Below, piece by piece: positions 42,849 to 51,348 of a stretch of 64,000 nucleotides of DNA. The notes under the pieces are model-generated. The model saw nothing but the letters and a program-made list of their open reading frames with translations, had not been told where the DNA came from and made no database searches. The DNA comes from Poriferisphaera corsica. Its GTDB lineage: Bacteria; Planctomycetota; Phycisphaerae; Phycisphaerales; Phycisphaeraceae. The DNA is taken from positions 186,001 to 250,000 of the forward strand of contig NZ_CP036425.1 in NCBI RefSeq assembly GCF_007747445.1, written 5' to 3'. Made by a program: the position numbers and the translations under genes. The first letter of the stretch is position 1. Every line of letters begins with the position of its first letter.

Positions 42849-43817
42849 ATGACCTCCGTAAATTCAACTAAATCAACAACTAACGACCAGCCCTCATTCT
42901 CATGCGCCCGCGCACAGTCGCATGAGTCGCGTGCCGCCATCGCTACCCTTATCCTTGGCGAGCCGCTCCCCGAAGATCCCCGCGTCGATCAGATGATCGC
43001 CTACGCAACTGCCGCCAACTACTCGCTAAAAAATCTCTGGATCGCCAAAGACCCGCAAAATGCCATCCTCTCCGCATTGCTCATGATCCCCACCCCCGGC
43101 GGCGCTGGCATGATCTTCCTCTCCCCCACCGCTTCCGCTGACCAAACCCCCATCCTCCAGGCTCTCACACAAGCCATGCTCGCCGCTCAGCCTCGCGCCT
43201 CCGCTAACACCCTCTACCAGTCGCTCATTGAACTCAATCAAACTCATCAGCAAACCGCGCTTCTCGCCGCAGGCTTCTCCCACCTCGCCCTACTCAACTA
43301 CATGCAAATACGTCTCGGCTACGCATCGCCCCCATCCACCTCCCAGTTCACCCAGCAAAACATTCAGACCCACACCTATTCCGACCAGTCCCACCCCCTC
43401 TTTGAACGCGCCATTCAAGACTCTTACATCGACACCCTCGACTGTCCCGGCCTCCTCGGCAAACGTTCGATACAAAACGTTATCGCCGGCCATAAAGCCA
43501 CCGGAGACTTCGACCCCAACCTCTGGCACGTCTTCACCCAAGACCAATCCCCCATCGCCGTGATGCTCATCTCCAAACTCGGTAAGAACCAGACCGCCGA
43601 ACTTGTCTACCTCGGCATCGCCCCATCGCATCGCAATAAAGGCTTAGCGAAACAATTCCTGTCCTTTGGCATGCAGCTCGCCTCTTACGAAGCGCAACGT
43701 AAACTCATTACCGCAGTCGACAACAACAACGTCCCAGCGGTCAAACTATATAAGTCATTAGGATTTATTCAGACTGGCGCGAAGAATGCGCTGATTTATA
43801 CTGAAAAAACAGATTAA
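42849..43817 (+). CDS. GNAT-family N-acetyltransferase (tandem, mycothiol-synthase-like)
   Basis: 322 residues from ATG 42849; the frame extends 140 codons upstream with non-coding-looking composition. A degenerate first GNAT-like half (about 20-140) is followed by the active half (about 160-320), in which LVYLGIAPSHRNKGLAKQFL is the acetyl-CoA-binding V-x-P-x-x-R-x-x-G-x-A motif and NNVPAVKLYKSLGF is motif B. The double layout recalls mycothiol synthase and related tandem GNATs. The acceptor is unknown. It lies directly upstream of the DnaA-box cluster, 559 bases from dnaA. Confidence 0.78.
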   Translation: MTSVNSTKSTTNDQPSFSCARAQSHESRAAIATLILGEPLPEDPRVDQMIAYATAANYSLKNLWIAKDPQNAILSALLMIPTPGGAGMIFLSPTASADQTPILQALTQAMLAAQPRASANTLYQSLIELNQTHQQTALLAAGFSHLALLNYMQIRLGYASPPSTSQFTQQNIQTHTYSDQSHPLFERAIQDSYIDTLDCPGLLGKRSIQNVIAGHKATGDFDPNLWHVFTQDQSPIAVMLISKLGKNQTAELVYLGIAPSHRNKGLAKQFLSFGMQLASYEAQRKLITAVDNNNVPAVKLYKSLGFIQTGAKNALIYTEKTD

Positions 43818-43838
43818 AAATGAAAGTTGTTCACTTTT

Positions 43839-43847
43839 TTATCCCCA
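43839..43847 (+). other. DnaA-box-like site 1
   Basis: TTATCCCCA, one mismatch to TTATCCACA. Confidence 0.5.
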
Positions 43848-43866
43848 TTTCCACACGCGACTTTCT

Positions 43867-43875
43867 TGTGCATAA
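43867..43875 (-). other. DnaA-box-like site 2
   Basis: TGTGCATAA, i.e. TTATGCACA on the minus strand, fitting TTATNCACA. Confidence 0.5.
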
Positions 43876-43878
43876 CAC

Positions 43879-43887
43879 CGTGGATAA
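43879..43887 (-). other. DnaA-box-like site 3
   Basis: CGTGGATAA, i.e. TTATCCACG on the minus strand, one mismatch to the consensus; four bases from site 2. Confidence 0.5.
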
Positions 43888-44319
43888 AAAAACTTTTTTC
43901 TTCTAAACCCCTATCAAACACTGTGATGAAAAAATCAAGACCAAACTAAAGTTCTCTTTCGGTTGATGTGAGACTAGCGCCCACGTAAATTCTTCTTCGG
44001 TAGTCAGGACGACTACTCCGCTGCAGAGCGACTTGCTTCCCGTTCTGCTTCGCGTTGGAAATCCGTCGGTGAGTTAAGTAACCATCCTTTCTTTTGGTTC
44101 CTCCACCCATCGACTTCCTCTGCTTAGCATAACGCCGCAACACGCTCTCGTGCCTTCCAGTTTGGTGATGCACGCCCTTCTCGGCGTAACGGTCCAAACA
44201 CGCGACCTCTCTTTACAAGTCGCATCACCTTAGGCACTCTCGATCAGGCGGTCGTTGGATGGAGCCACACCTAATAACTTGATTTCATTGACAGCCGCGC
44301 TTCCGTGTCTGTTCACCTT

Positions 44320-44355
44320 GTAACATACGGTCACCTCATGCCTGTGACCCGTTAC
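44320..44355 (+). promoter_or_regulatory. Stem-loop in the dnaA leader
   Basis: GTAACataCGGTCAC and GTGACCCGTTAC pair with one bulge, 20 bases before the dnaA GTG and just upstream of its AAAGGG Shine-Dalgarno. It could affect translation or bind a protein (inference). Confidence 0.5.
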
Positions 44356-44375
44356 CTAGCTGCAAAGGGTGATCG

Positions 44376-45935
44376 GTGCCTTCCACCATCTCCACATCCT
44401 ACGCGATCACTACGCGCATCGCCGAACGCCTCGCCGAATCACTCGGCCAGCGCAAGTTCGCCATGTGGTTCGATCACTCCGCTCGTTTCAACTACGAGCC
44501 CGCTGACCGCCGTCTTACCGTCAACGTACCCAATCGCTTCGTCGCCGATTGGATCGGCCGCAACTTCGAACAAGACCTTCACCAAGCCGCCTCCTCAGAA
44601 ATCGGCTCCGACGTCGAACTCAACGTCTGCGTCGACCCCGAATGCTTCAACCAACCCGCATCAAATCAACAACAAGACGCTCAGCAAACTCAAAACCCAG
44701 ATTTCAACGCTCCCGCAACACCACCATCACCACAATTCCAAACCCCAACCACACACACTGCACATCCCACAAACGCCGCAGGCCCCGCCACGCTCGCTCC
44801 CAACACCGTCGTCATGCCTCGCCCCACCTCCTCAGCCCCTGCTTACTCACGCAAGCTCCGCCACGCTCTCGACACCTTTGTCGTCGGCCCAGCCAACGAA
44901 CTCGCATACTCCGCCGCCACACGCGTTGCCGAAGACGATGCCACCATCGCCGGAACGCCTCTCTTCATCCACGGCGGATGTGGCCTCGGCAAAACACACC
45001 TCCTCCAAGGCATATGCAATCGTTATCGCACACGCAACCCACAAGCCAGAGTCCACTACTGCACCGGCGAGCAATTCACCAACGAATACATCACCGCTGT
45101 TCGCACCAACAAACTCGACCAGTTCCGTCGCCGCATGCGTCAGATGGATCTTCTCGCCGTTGACGACATCCACTTCATCGCCAACAAATCCTCTACTCAA
45201 CAAGAATTCCTCCACTGCTTCGACCACATCGAGCTTTCCGGCTCAAACGTCGTGCTCGCCTCCGACTCACACCCCAAACTCATTAAGCAATTCACCGAAG
45301 CGCTCGTCTCCCGTTGTGTTCGCGGCATGGTCGTTCAGATCCACGAACCTGACGAAGAAACACGCATCCGCATCGTCCGCGCTCTCGCCGATCGTCGGCA
45401 AATGATCCTTCAACCCTCCGCTGCTCGCGAGCTCGCACTTCGTGCCGATGGCTCTGTCCGCGAGATCGAAGGACTCCTCACCAAGCTCCACGCCTTCGCC
45501 TCACTCGGCGGCTCCCGCTCAGGCGGCCTCCTCGAGCCCGTCGGCCACACCCTCATCAATCGCCTCTTCGAAGCCGAAGAAAAGACCGGCCGTCGCGCAA
45601 AGCCCGTCCGCTTCAACGACATCGTCGACACCGTCTCCTCCGAACTCCAAATCGAGCAAGCCAAGATCCTCGGCACATCACGCAACAAACACATCGTCCT
45701 CGCACGATCCATCGCCATCTACCTCACCCGCAACATGACCTCTATGTCATACCCCGAGATCGCCACCGCCATGGGACGCAAAACCCATTCAACCGTCATC
45801 ACCGCCGCCCAGCGTATGCAGCGCCAAATCGACGAAAACGCCCCCATCCTCCTCCCCTCCGAAGCCTCATCCACCACCCCCAAAGAACTCGTCGATCGCA
45901 TCAAACGCACCATCAAACGCGCCCCCATCTCATAA
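44376..45935 (+). CDS. dnaA: Chromosomal replication initiator protein DnaA
   Basis: 519 residues from GTG 44376 with AAAGGG 6 bases upstream. Domain I at the start (RIAERLAESLGQRKFAMWFD, a KH-like interaction domain), domain II a long Gln/Asn/Pro-rich linker (about 88-165), domain III the AAA+ ATPase with HGGCGLGKTHLLQ (Walker A) and DLLAVDDIHFIANK (Walker B plus sensor I), domain IV the DNA-binding HTH with signature GRKTHSTVITAAQRMQRQI, in place of GGRDHSTVLHA. ATP-bound DnaA opens the origin; its likely sites lie just upstream. The linker is longer than in Escherichia coli. Confidence 0.97.
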   Translation: MPSTISTSYAITTRIAERLAESLGQRKFAMWFDHSARFNYEPADRRLTVNVPNRFVADWIGRNFEQDLHQAASSEIGSDVELNVCVDPECFNQPASNQQQDAQQTQNPDFNAPATPPSPQFQTPTTHTAHPTNAAGPATLAPNTVVMPRPTSSAPAYSRKLRHALDTFVVGPANELAYSAATRVAEDDATIAGTPLFIHGGCGLGKTHLLQGICNRYRTRNPQARVHYCTGEQFTNEYITAVRTNKLDQFRRRMRQMDLLAVDDIHFIANKSSTQQEFLHCFDHIELSGSNVVLASDSHPKLIKQFTEALVSRCVRGMVVQIHEPDEETRIRIVRALADRRQMILQPSAARELALRADGSVREIEGLLTKLHAFASLGGSRSGGLLEPVGHTLINRLFEAEEKTGRRAKPVRFNDIVDTVSSELQIEQAKILGTSRNKHIVLARSIAIYLTRNMTSMSYPEIATAMGRKTHSTVITAAQRMQRQIDENAPILLPSEASSTTPKELVDRIKRTIKRAPIS

Positions 45936-46196
45936 TCCCCCCCTGTTCGTAAAGTCAAACTTCCAATCTCGCCCCGACATGCAGCGTAATCACCTGCAAC
46001 TCAACGAGTCACAGATTCTTCCCCCCCCCATCAAAGCCAATCCCTCTCAACATCCAAACCGCGCTCTCACGCACTTCCGATCCCAAGCGTTTCTAGCACT
46101 CGCACTAGCCACTAGCACATCTTCCCCGCCCCATCTTGCAACATCTCGCATTTGGTCACGTCTGTATTACAGACACCCAATTTCCGGAGATCTGCT
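45936..46196. other. Intergenic, no gene seen
   Basis: C-rich spacer, including an eight-C run near 46021, leading to GGAG 46184-46187 before the next gene. Confidence 0.4.
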
Positions 46197-47846
46197 ATGT
46201 CAACCAACCAATCTGATGCAACGTCGCAATATTGCCCATTTAAACTCCGCCGCTTCTGCCTAAAAGCCTTCTTCCTCTACCTCCCCTTCCTCATCATTTT
46301 CATCCTCTTCCCCATCTACCTCCTCTGGCACGCCTACCTCGACTACCGCATCGACTCCGAAATCCAAGCCGTCCGCGATCGGCAAGGCCACAACCTCATC
46401 ACCGCCCAAGACCTCACCGAAAAATATGAAGTCATCGACGAACCCAACCTCGCCGACTATCTCAACTTCCATATCAGCGTCTTAGCCAAGTCCGACGACA
46501 AATACACAGCCGACAACAACCCCAAAGACCCCGAAACCGCAACCCCCGCCCAGCTCGCCGCCACCCTTTTTCCCGGCATGACCCCATACGAACTCGATGA
46601 ATGGACTTCAATCAACCAAACCCCACCAGACATCCTCATTAGCGCAACCGAAAACTACCTCAAAGCCCAGCAACCCGTCCTCGACCCACTCCTCAACCTC
46701 CCCCCATACCAGACCGCCGTCTGGACGAAAAACTACAACGATGGCATCGCCGTCCTCCTTCCCCATCTCGGCAATCTTCGCCGCGCAGCCCGCACACTCA
46801 AAATCTACAATTGGCTCGCCGTTCACCAGAACCGCTCCCAAGATTCACTTCGCGCCCTCACTTCCCTCAAACACTTCGCCGATTCGCTCAACAACGAACC
46901 TATCCTCATTACCTACCTCGTCAACATCTCCATCCGTTCACTCCTCTACGAACAGATCGAGCTCGGCCTAAACCATCACATCTACAACGACTCACAACTC
47001 CAGCAACTCGCCGCCCTCGCCGAACCCATCAACGTCAAAGACTCATTCCTCCATTCAATGCTCGGCGAACGTGCCGCACTCCTGCACTACCTCGATAACA
47101 TCTACAAAAACCCCAAATTTACCATGGATTTTGCCGGCGACCCCATCCCATACCCCGTCGTTTTTCTTCAACATCATCTCGGCCTCCTCAAAACCGATAC
47201 CCTCGCCGCCATCAAACTGCACAACAAAGTCTACGACGAATTCCAAAAACCAATCCCCGATATATCCAGCCTTGATGATCAGATCGTTGATCTCAACCGT
47301 CTCACCACCATGCACACCCGTTACATCTTCCCCGCCCTCGGTGCAGCCGACCAATCTTTCGAAAAAGTACACCACAAAGCAGTCACCCTCCAGATCGCTC
47401 TCGCCATCGAACGTTTCTATCTTGCTAATAGAGACGAAGTTTCCTCACTTCACGAAGCCCTCCCTAACGATCTTCATGAACTCGTCCCCGACTATCTTGC
47501 CGCTGTACCCGTCGACATGACTCTCGGCAAATCAGGCCGCGGTAAAATCGCCGCCCCCGAATACCAATACATTCACGACGACCACGGCTACATCATCTAC
47601 ACACTCGGCCGTGACAAAACCGACAACCTCGGCTGCCCCTTCAATTCAAACGGCAATATCACCAACGGCAACCCCAACGATCCCTCCGACATCACCACTG
47701 CCGTCACCTTCCCGGGCTCCCAACAAAACATCCTCCAATCCCAGTACCCCCAGGCATACCAAAAATTCGCAGACAACATCACCACCGCCCACGAAGAATA
47801 TTTCAGCTTTATCAATACCAAAGACCCCGACGACCAATCCAACTAA
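46197..47846 (+). CDS. Single-pass membrane protein of an unnamed family, paralogue B
   Basis: 549 residues from ATG 46197; CGGAG lies 7 bases upstream. Short polar N-terminus, one membrane helix (about 24-45, FFLYLPFLIIFILFPIYLLW) and a large outside domain. Shared landmarks with paralogues A and C: TAQDLTEKYEV...LADYL, NWLAVHQNRSQDSLRALTSL, NEPILITYLVN, HIYNDSQLQQL, GERAALLHYLDN, FYLANR and IYTLGRDKTDNLGCPFNSNG. The motif order and length are the same in all three. No domain recognised. It sits just downstream of dnaA and upstream of paralogue C. Confidence 0.8.
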   Translation: MSTNQSDATSQYCPFKLRRFCLKAFFLYLPFLIIFILFPIYLLWHAYLDYRIDSEIQAVRDRQGHNLITAQDLTEKYEVIDEPNLADYLNFHISVLAKSDDKYTADNNPKDPETATPAQLAATLFPGMTPYELDEWTSINQTPPDILISATENYLKAQQPVLDPLLNLPPYQTAVWTKNYNDGIAVLLPHLGNLRRAARTLKIYNWLAVHQNRSQDSLRALTSLKHFADSLNNEPILITYLVNISIRSLLYEQIELGLNHHIYNDSQLQQLAALAEPINVKDSFLHSMLGERAALLHYLDNIYKNPKFTMDFAGDPIPYPVVFLQHHLGLLKTDTLAAIKLHNKVYDEFQKPIPDISSLDDQIVDLNRLTTMHTRYIFPALGAADQSFEKVHHKAVTLQIALAIERFYLANRDEVSSLHEALPNDLHELVPDYLAAVPVDMTLGKSGRGKIAAPEYQYIHDDHGYIIYTLGRDKTDNLGCPFNSNGNITNGNPNDPSDITTAVTFPGSQQNILQSQYPQAYQKFADNITTAHEEYFSFINTKDPDDQSN

Positions 47847-47883
47847 TCCCCCTCTCCTCAAAAAAACTGACCTCAATACCCCA

Positions 47884-47913
47884 AACTGCGAGCAAGCCGC
47901 TCGTAGTTTTTTT
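47884..47913 (+). terminator. Terminator of paralogue B
   Basis: AACTgCGAGC and GCTCGtAGTT stem followed by a T-run. Confidence 0.75.
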
Positions 47914-47941
47914 ATACAACCCCATCATTTTCTCGATCAAG

Positions 47942-47962
47942 CCCGCCACCGCCGGTGGCGGG
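47942..47962. repeat. REP-like palindrome, copy 2
   Basis: CCCGCCACCG-C-CGGTGGCGGG. Relative to copy 1 both arms changed together (T to C and A to G), preserving pairing. Confidence 0.75.
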
Positions 47963-48078
47963 GTGTCTTACAACCCATCACCATTTGCCTACAACCATCC
48001 CCATCTCCAATGCCGCACAATTCTTTGCTATCATGGCCGTGATAAATAATATTTAGATTTCATTCTGCGGAGAAACCT

Positions 48079-49725
48079 GTGGCAACAACAAAAAAACCTT
48101 CAAAGATCAAAAAGGTCTTCCGTGTCATCGCTTATCTCGTACTCAGCCTCATCCTCTTAGCCACCGCATCTCTCATCACCATCTACACCGCCTGGCATTA
48201 CTATCTCAACACGCAGGTCGAACAAGCATTCGCCCCAATCAAAAATCAAGATCGGCCGCTCACCCTCACAGAAATCCAAACCGCATACACCACCGACAAC
48301 AACACCGCCGCCGCCGACTACTACCTCCCCATCATGCAGTCATACGTTGAATCCTTCGAACGATACAACACCGCTTACGACGAAGCTCCAGAAGATCAGT
48401 GCGCACTTCTTGAAATCCCTTTCATTCTCGATGCTCCCGACACATGGCATCACTCCAAACAATCTCCCCCAGAGCAGCTTCTGACCGCAACGCGTAAATA
48501 CCTCGCACAAAACGACGCAACCATTCAGGAGCTCATCAACGCGCCCACATTTAGTAATGCCCACTTCCCCCCAGATTACACCAAAGGCTTCGAGACCGAC
48601 ATGCCTCACCTCGGTCAATTCAGACAATCCGCCCGCCTGCTCCGCCTCTATCATTGGCTAGCAATCTATGAAAACCGTCCCAAAGATGCCCTCAAAGCAA
48701 TCACCGCCATCAAAAAACTTTCTGATATCTTACACACGGAACCCACACTCATCGGCAGCCTCGTCCGACTCTCTATCCACCGCTTAGTTGCGGACGAATC
48801 AGTCCGCGTTCTCAACCTTCATCTCTACAACGATCAACAACTGCAAGCCCTCTATCATCTCAATCAACCACTCAACTCAAAAGACATTGTCCTCAAGGCT
48901 CTCGAATACGAACGCGTGATGGCGATGGACGGTATCGACCGTATGGAAAATCAAGATACCACCGCCATCACCTCGAAAAACGTCCCATACGTCAGTTTCC
49001 TCTACAGCCATCTTGGTCTCGGCGACCTCGATCGCGTCAAAATCACCGAACTGCACCAACAAATGAGAGATCGTCTCAACCAAGATGATTGGTATCTTTA
49101 TGATATCGAAGATCAAATCGATGACCTACCGCTCATTTACGCCATGACCAAAGTGTTCATGCCCGCACTCTCAGCCGCTACCAACACCTTCGCTCAGGCT
49201 CACGAAGAAGCCGTCGCTATCCAACTCGCTATCGCCACGCAACGCTATTATCTCGCAAACAAGCAATTGCCCAAAACATTCGATGCACTCGTACCAACCT
49301 ATATCACCAAAGTCCCTGTCGACGAAATTTACTACAACCAGCCTTATCAACTCATCACCCATACCGCCGGCTACATCGTCTATACACCCGGCTATGATGA
49401 AGTCGACAACAAAGGCCAACGCACCAGCGAAGGCGAAGTCGGCCGAGGTGACGATGAATTTACGGACATCTCAATCGCCGTCTCATTCAAAGGTCAAGAT
49501 ATCCTTCTCGAACTGTTCCCCGAAGAAGAACAACTCATCATCGACGAACTCGAATTTGATATCACGAACTACTTCCATCGACTCAACGGTGAACCGGAAG
49601 AATATCCAACCATGAATTTCGACAACATGCTCCCGTTCCTTGGCGGCATGATGATCGATGAGTTTGACCCCGAACTCGAAGAAGAACACGATTTTGACGA
49701 AACACTATTTGAAGAAGTCGAGTAA
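48079..49725 (+). CDS. Single-pass membrane protein of an unnamed family, paralogue C
   Basis: 548 residues from GTG 48079 with GGAGA 5 bases upstream. Basic start, membrane helix about 12-35 (VIAYLVLSLILLATASLITI), then the outside domain. Matches to A and B: TLTEIQTAYTTDNN...AADYY, HWLAIYENRPKDALKAITAI, TEPTLIGSLVR, LHLYNDQQLQAL, YERVMAMDGID, RYYLANKQLPKTFDALVP and VYTPGYDEVDNKGQRT. The C-terminus is strongly acidic (DEFDPELEEEHDFDETLFEE), unlike A and B. Convergent with pdhB across a GCGC/AAAA-rich block. Confidence 0.8.
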   Translation: MATTKKPSKIKKVFRVIAYLVLSLILLATASLITIYTAWHYYLNTQVEQAFAPIKNQDRPLTLTEIQTAYTTDNNTAAADYYLPIMQSYVESFERYNTAYDEAPEDQCALLEIPFILDAPDTWHHSKQSPPEQLLTATRKYLAQNDATIQELINAPTFSNAHFPPDYTKGFETDMPHLGQFRQSARLLRLYHWLAIYENRPKDALKAITAIKKLSDILHTEPTLIGSLVRLSIHRLVADESVRVLNLHLYNDQQLQALYHLNQPLNSKDIVLKALEYERVMAMDGIDRMENQDTTAITSKNVPYVSFLYSHLGLGDLDRVKITELHQQMRDRLNQDDWYLYDIEDQIDDLPLIYAMTKVFMPALSAATNTFAQAHEEAVAIQLAIATQRYYLANKQLPKTFDALVPTYITKVPVDEIYYNQPYQLITHTAGYIVYTPGYDEVDNKGQRTSEGEVGRGDDEFTDISIAVSFKGQDILLELFPEEEQLIIDELEFDITNYFHRLNGEPEEYPTMNFDNMLPFLGGMMIDEFDPELEEEHDFDETLFEEVE

Positions 49726-50024
49726 CGCGCGCACAAAATGAATCGCGATCAGTTTTGTGTGCAAAATTGTTTGGCCAAAACCATTTGTTTATCGCGCTAA
49801 ACTTGATCGTTTTGAACCAAAACGCGCCAAAACCACATCAAAACAGCCAATTTTCGCATTTTTCTGAAATACGCTGTGCGCATATTTGGCGCACTTCTTA
49901 TCTCATGCTTTGAAACTTAACCGTCCTTCTAATCGTGAGTTAGGATGGCCTGTGCGCACACGTGGCTTGTGGGTGCGACAAAACGCGCGCATAAACACGT
50001 TTTCAGATGCCCCTGAAACCCATG
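49726..50024. other. GCGC/AAAA-rich convergent intergenic block 2
   Basis: Same vocabulary as block 1 at 9672-10080: GCGCGCACAAAA, TTTTGTGTGCAAAA, TGTGCGCA, GGCGCAC, GCGCGCATAAA. It carries the shared signature TTTTTCTGAA (49859-49868) then CTGTGCGCA (49874-49882) in the same orientation. The + strand shifts from C-rich to G-rich within the following 0.6 kb. No gene seen. Confidence 0.55.
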
Positions 50025-50048
50025 AAAAAAGGCTCCATTTGGAGCCTC
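50025..50048 (-). terminator. Terminator of pdhB
   Basis: GGCTCC and GGAGCC stem, with a T-run on the minus strand. Confidence 0.8.
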
Positions 50049-50075
50049 ATTAAACGTTTAACTTGCAACCGATTC

Positions 50076-51125
50076 TCAAGAATTGTACGTCACGCTGCGC
50101 ACTGCTTCAGCGATCTTGCGAGCGTTTGGCAGCATCTCTTGTTCCATCGTACGGTTGTACGGAGCCGGCACATCATCGTTGTTCACGCGGATGATCGAGT
50201 TGTCTAGATCATCAAAGCAGCGCTCGTAAACCTGTGACGCAATCTCTGATGCGACACTCGCGAACGGCCACGACTGATCAACCACAACACAGTAATTCGT
50301 CTTACGCACTGAGTTTACAATCGTCTCGATATCCAGCGGACGGTAAGTACGCACATCAATCACTTCAACGTCAATGCCTTCTTTTTCCAGCTCTTCCGCC
50401 GCATCAAGCGCGAAGTGAACCGGACGGCCAGCCGTGACGATCGTGCAATCCGCACCCGGCTTCTTGATGTCTGCTTTGCCAAACTCGATGACAAAGTTGT
50501 CATCTTCCTCATAACTCGGCGGCGCCCATTTCCCATTCGCCAAATAACGTGAGAAGTCTTTGTCACCACGAGCACCCAAGCCGAGCATGCGTTCTGACTC
50601 AAGATAGAAGACTGGGTCTTCATCTCTAATTGCTGCTTTGAGCATACCTTTAGCGTCGCGTGGTGTTGAGGGAACAGCGAGCTTGAGGCCGGGGACGGAG
50701 GAGAACATGGATTCGACACACCATGAATGGGTTGAGCCGAGCTGTCCGCCTGCGCCGTTGTTACCGCGGAAAACTGCGGGGCAGCCGAATTGTCCGCCGG
50801 ACATGTAGAGCATTTTGGGCGCGTTGTTGATGATCTGGTCGGCTGCGACGAGGCAGAATGACCAAGACATAAACTCGATGATGGGGCGGAGGCCGTACAT
50901 GGCGGCGCCGACGCCGAGGCCGGCGAAGCCGGTTTCGGAGATGGGCGAGTCGACGATGCGGCGAGCGCCGAACTCTTCGACCATGCCTTGTGAGACTTTA
51001 TAGGCGCCGTTGTATTCGGCGACTTCTTCACCCATGAGGAAGATGCGATCATCTGTGCGCATTTCTTCCTGCATTGCTTCGCGTAAAGCTTCTCTGTATT
51101 GAATGTTTCGCATGATTGCGTCCAT
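50076..51125 (-). CDS. pdhB: Pyruvate dehydrogenase E1 component, beta subunit
   Basis: 349 residues. Pairs with the alpha subunit upstream to decarboxylate pyruvate with thiamine diphosphate. Landmarks: [20 protein letters not shown] (its Glu activates the cofactor), [49 protein letters not shown], the central [20 protein letters not shown] and C-terminal [17 protein letters not shown]. It lies 223 bases downstream of pdhA on the same strand and ends in its own terminator. The oligomer would need E2 and E3, which are not in the window. Base composition shifts along the gene near the skew switch. Confidence 0.96.
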   Translation of the reverse strand: MDAIMRNIQYREALREAMQEEMRTDDRIFLMGEEVAEYNGAYKVSQGMVEEFGARRIVDSPISETGFAGLGVGAAMYGLRPIIEFMSWSFCLVAADQIINNAPKMLYMSGGQFGCPAVFRGNNGAGGQLGSTHSWCVESMFSSVPGLKLAVPSTPRDAKGMLKAAIRDEDPVFYLESERMLGLGARGDKDFSRYLANGKWAPPSYEEDDNFVIEFGKADIKKPGADCTIVTAGRPVHFALDAAEELEKEGIDVEVIDVRTYRPLDIETIVNSVRKTNYCVVVDQSWPFASVASEIASQVYERCFDDLDNSIIRVNNDDVPAPYNRTMEQEMLPNARKIAEAVRSVTYNS

Positions 51126-51348
51126 TATTGGTTGCGATGCTGATTGTCACATTAGTGACGAGGTCGCAATTTGTTTTGTTGTTCAGTGGGGTGGTATTTA
51201 GTAGGGTTGTGATCAATCTTGTGGATGCGTGGGCGTGTGTGTTAGTGACCGTGTGGTAGGGTGTGAGGTTTTGAGGTATGAGCTAGCGGTTAGGTTTGTG
51301 CCGCGGCTGTGTGGTGGGGTTGTTGATCGTTGGCCCTTGACGCTGAAA

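Larger units (their letters stand above)
43818..44375. other. Candidate replication-origin region and dnaA leader
   Basis: The first 110 bases are A/T-rich with three DnaA-box-like sites within 49 bases (43839, 43867, 43879). The remaining 450 bases are a GC-balanced block with several small hairpins, such as GGTAGTC/GACTAC near 44003 and CGCTGCAGAGCG, and no clear gene: the 83-codon minus-strand frame there has a TTG start and implausible Arg/Lys-rich composition. I could not match it to RNase P, SRP, tmRNA or a group II intron. Confidence 0.5.

Noticed and set aside
43946-44197. 83-codon minus-strand frame upstream of dnaA
   Set aside because: Starts at TTG after a nearby stop, no Shine-Dalgarno, unnatural basic composition and low similarity of codon use to nearby genes.
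43818-44375. RNase P, SRP, tmRNA or group II intron before dnaA
   Set aside because: Compared by eye with the conserved cores of these RNAs; none matched convincingly.
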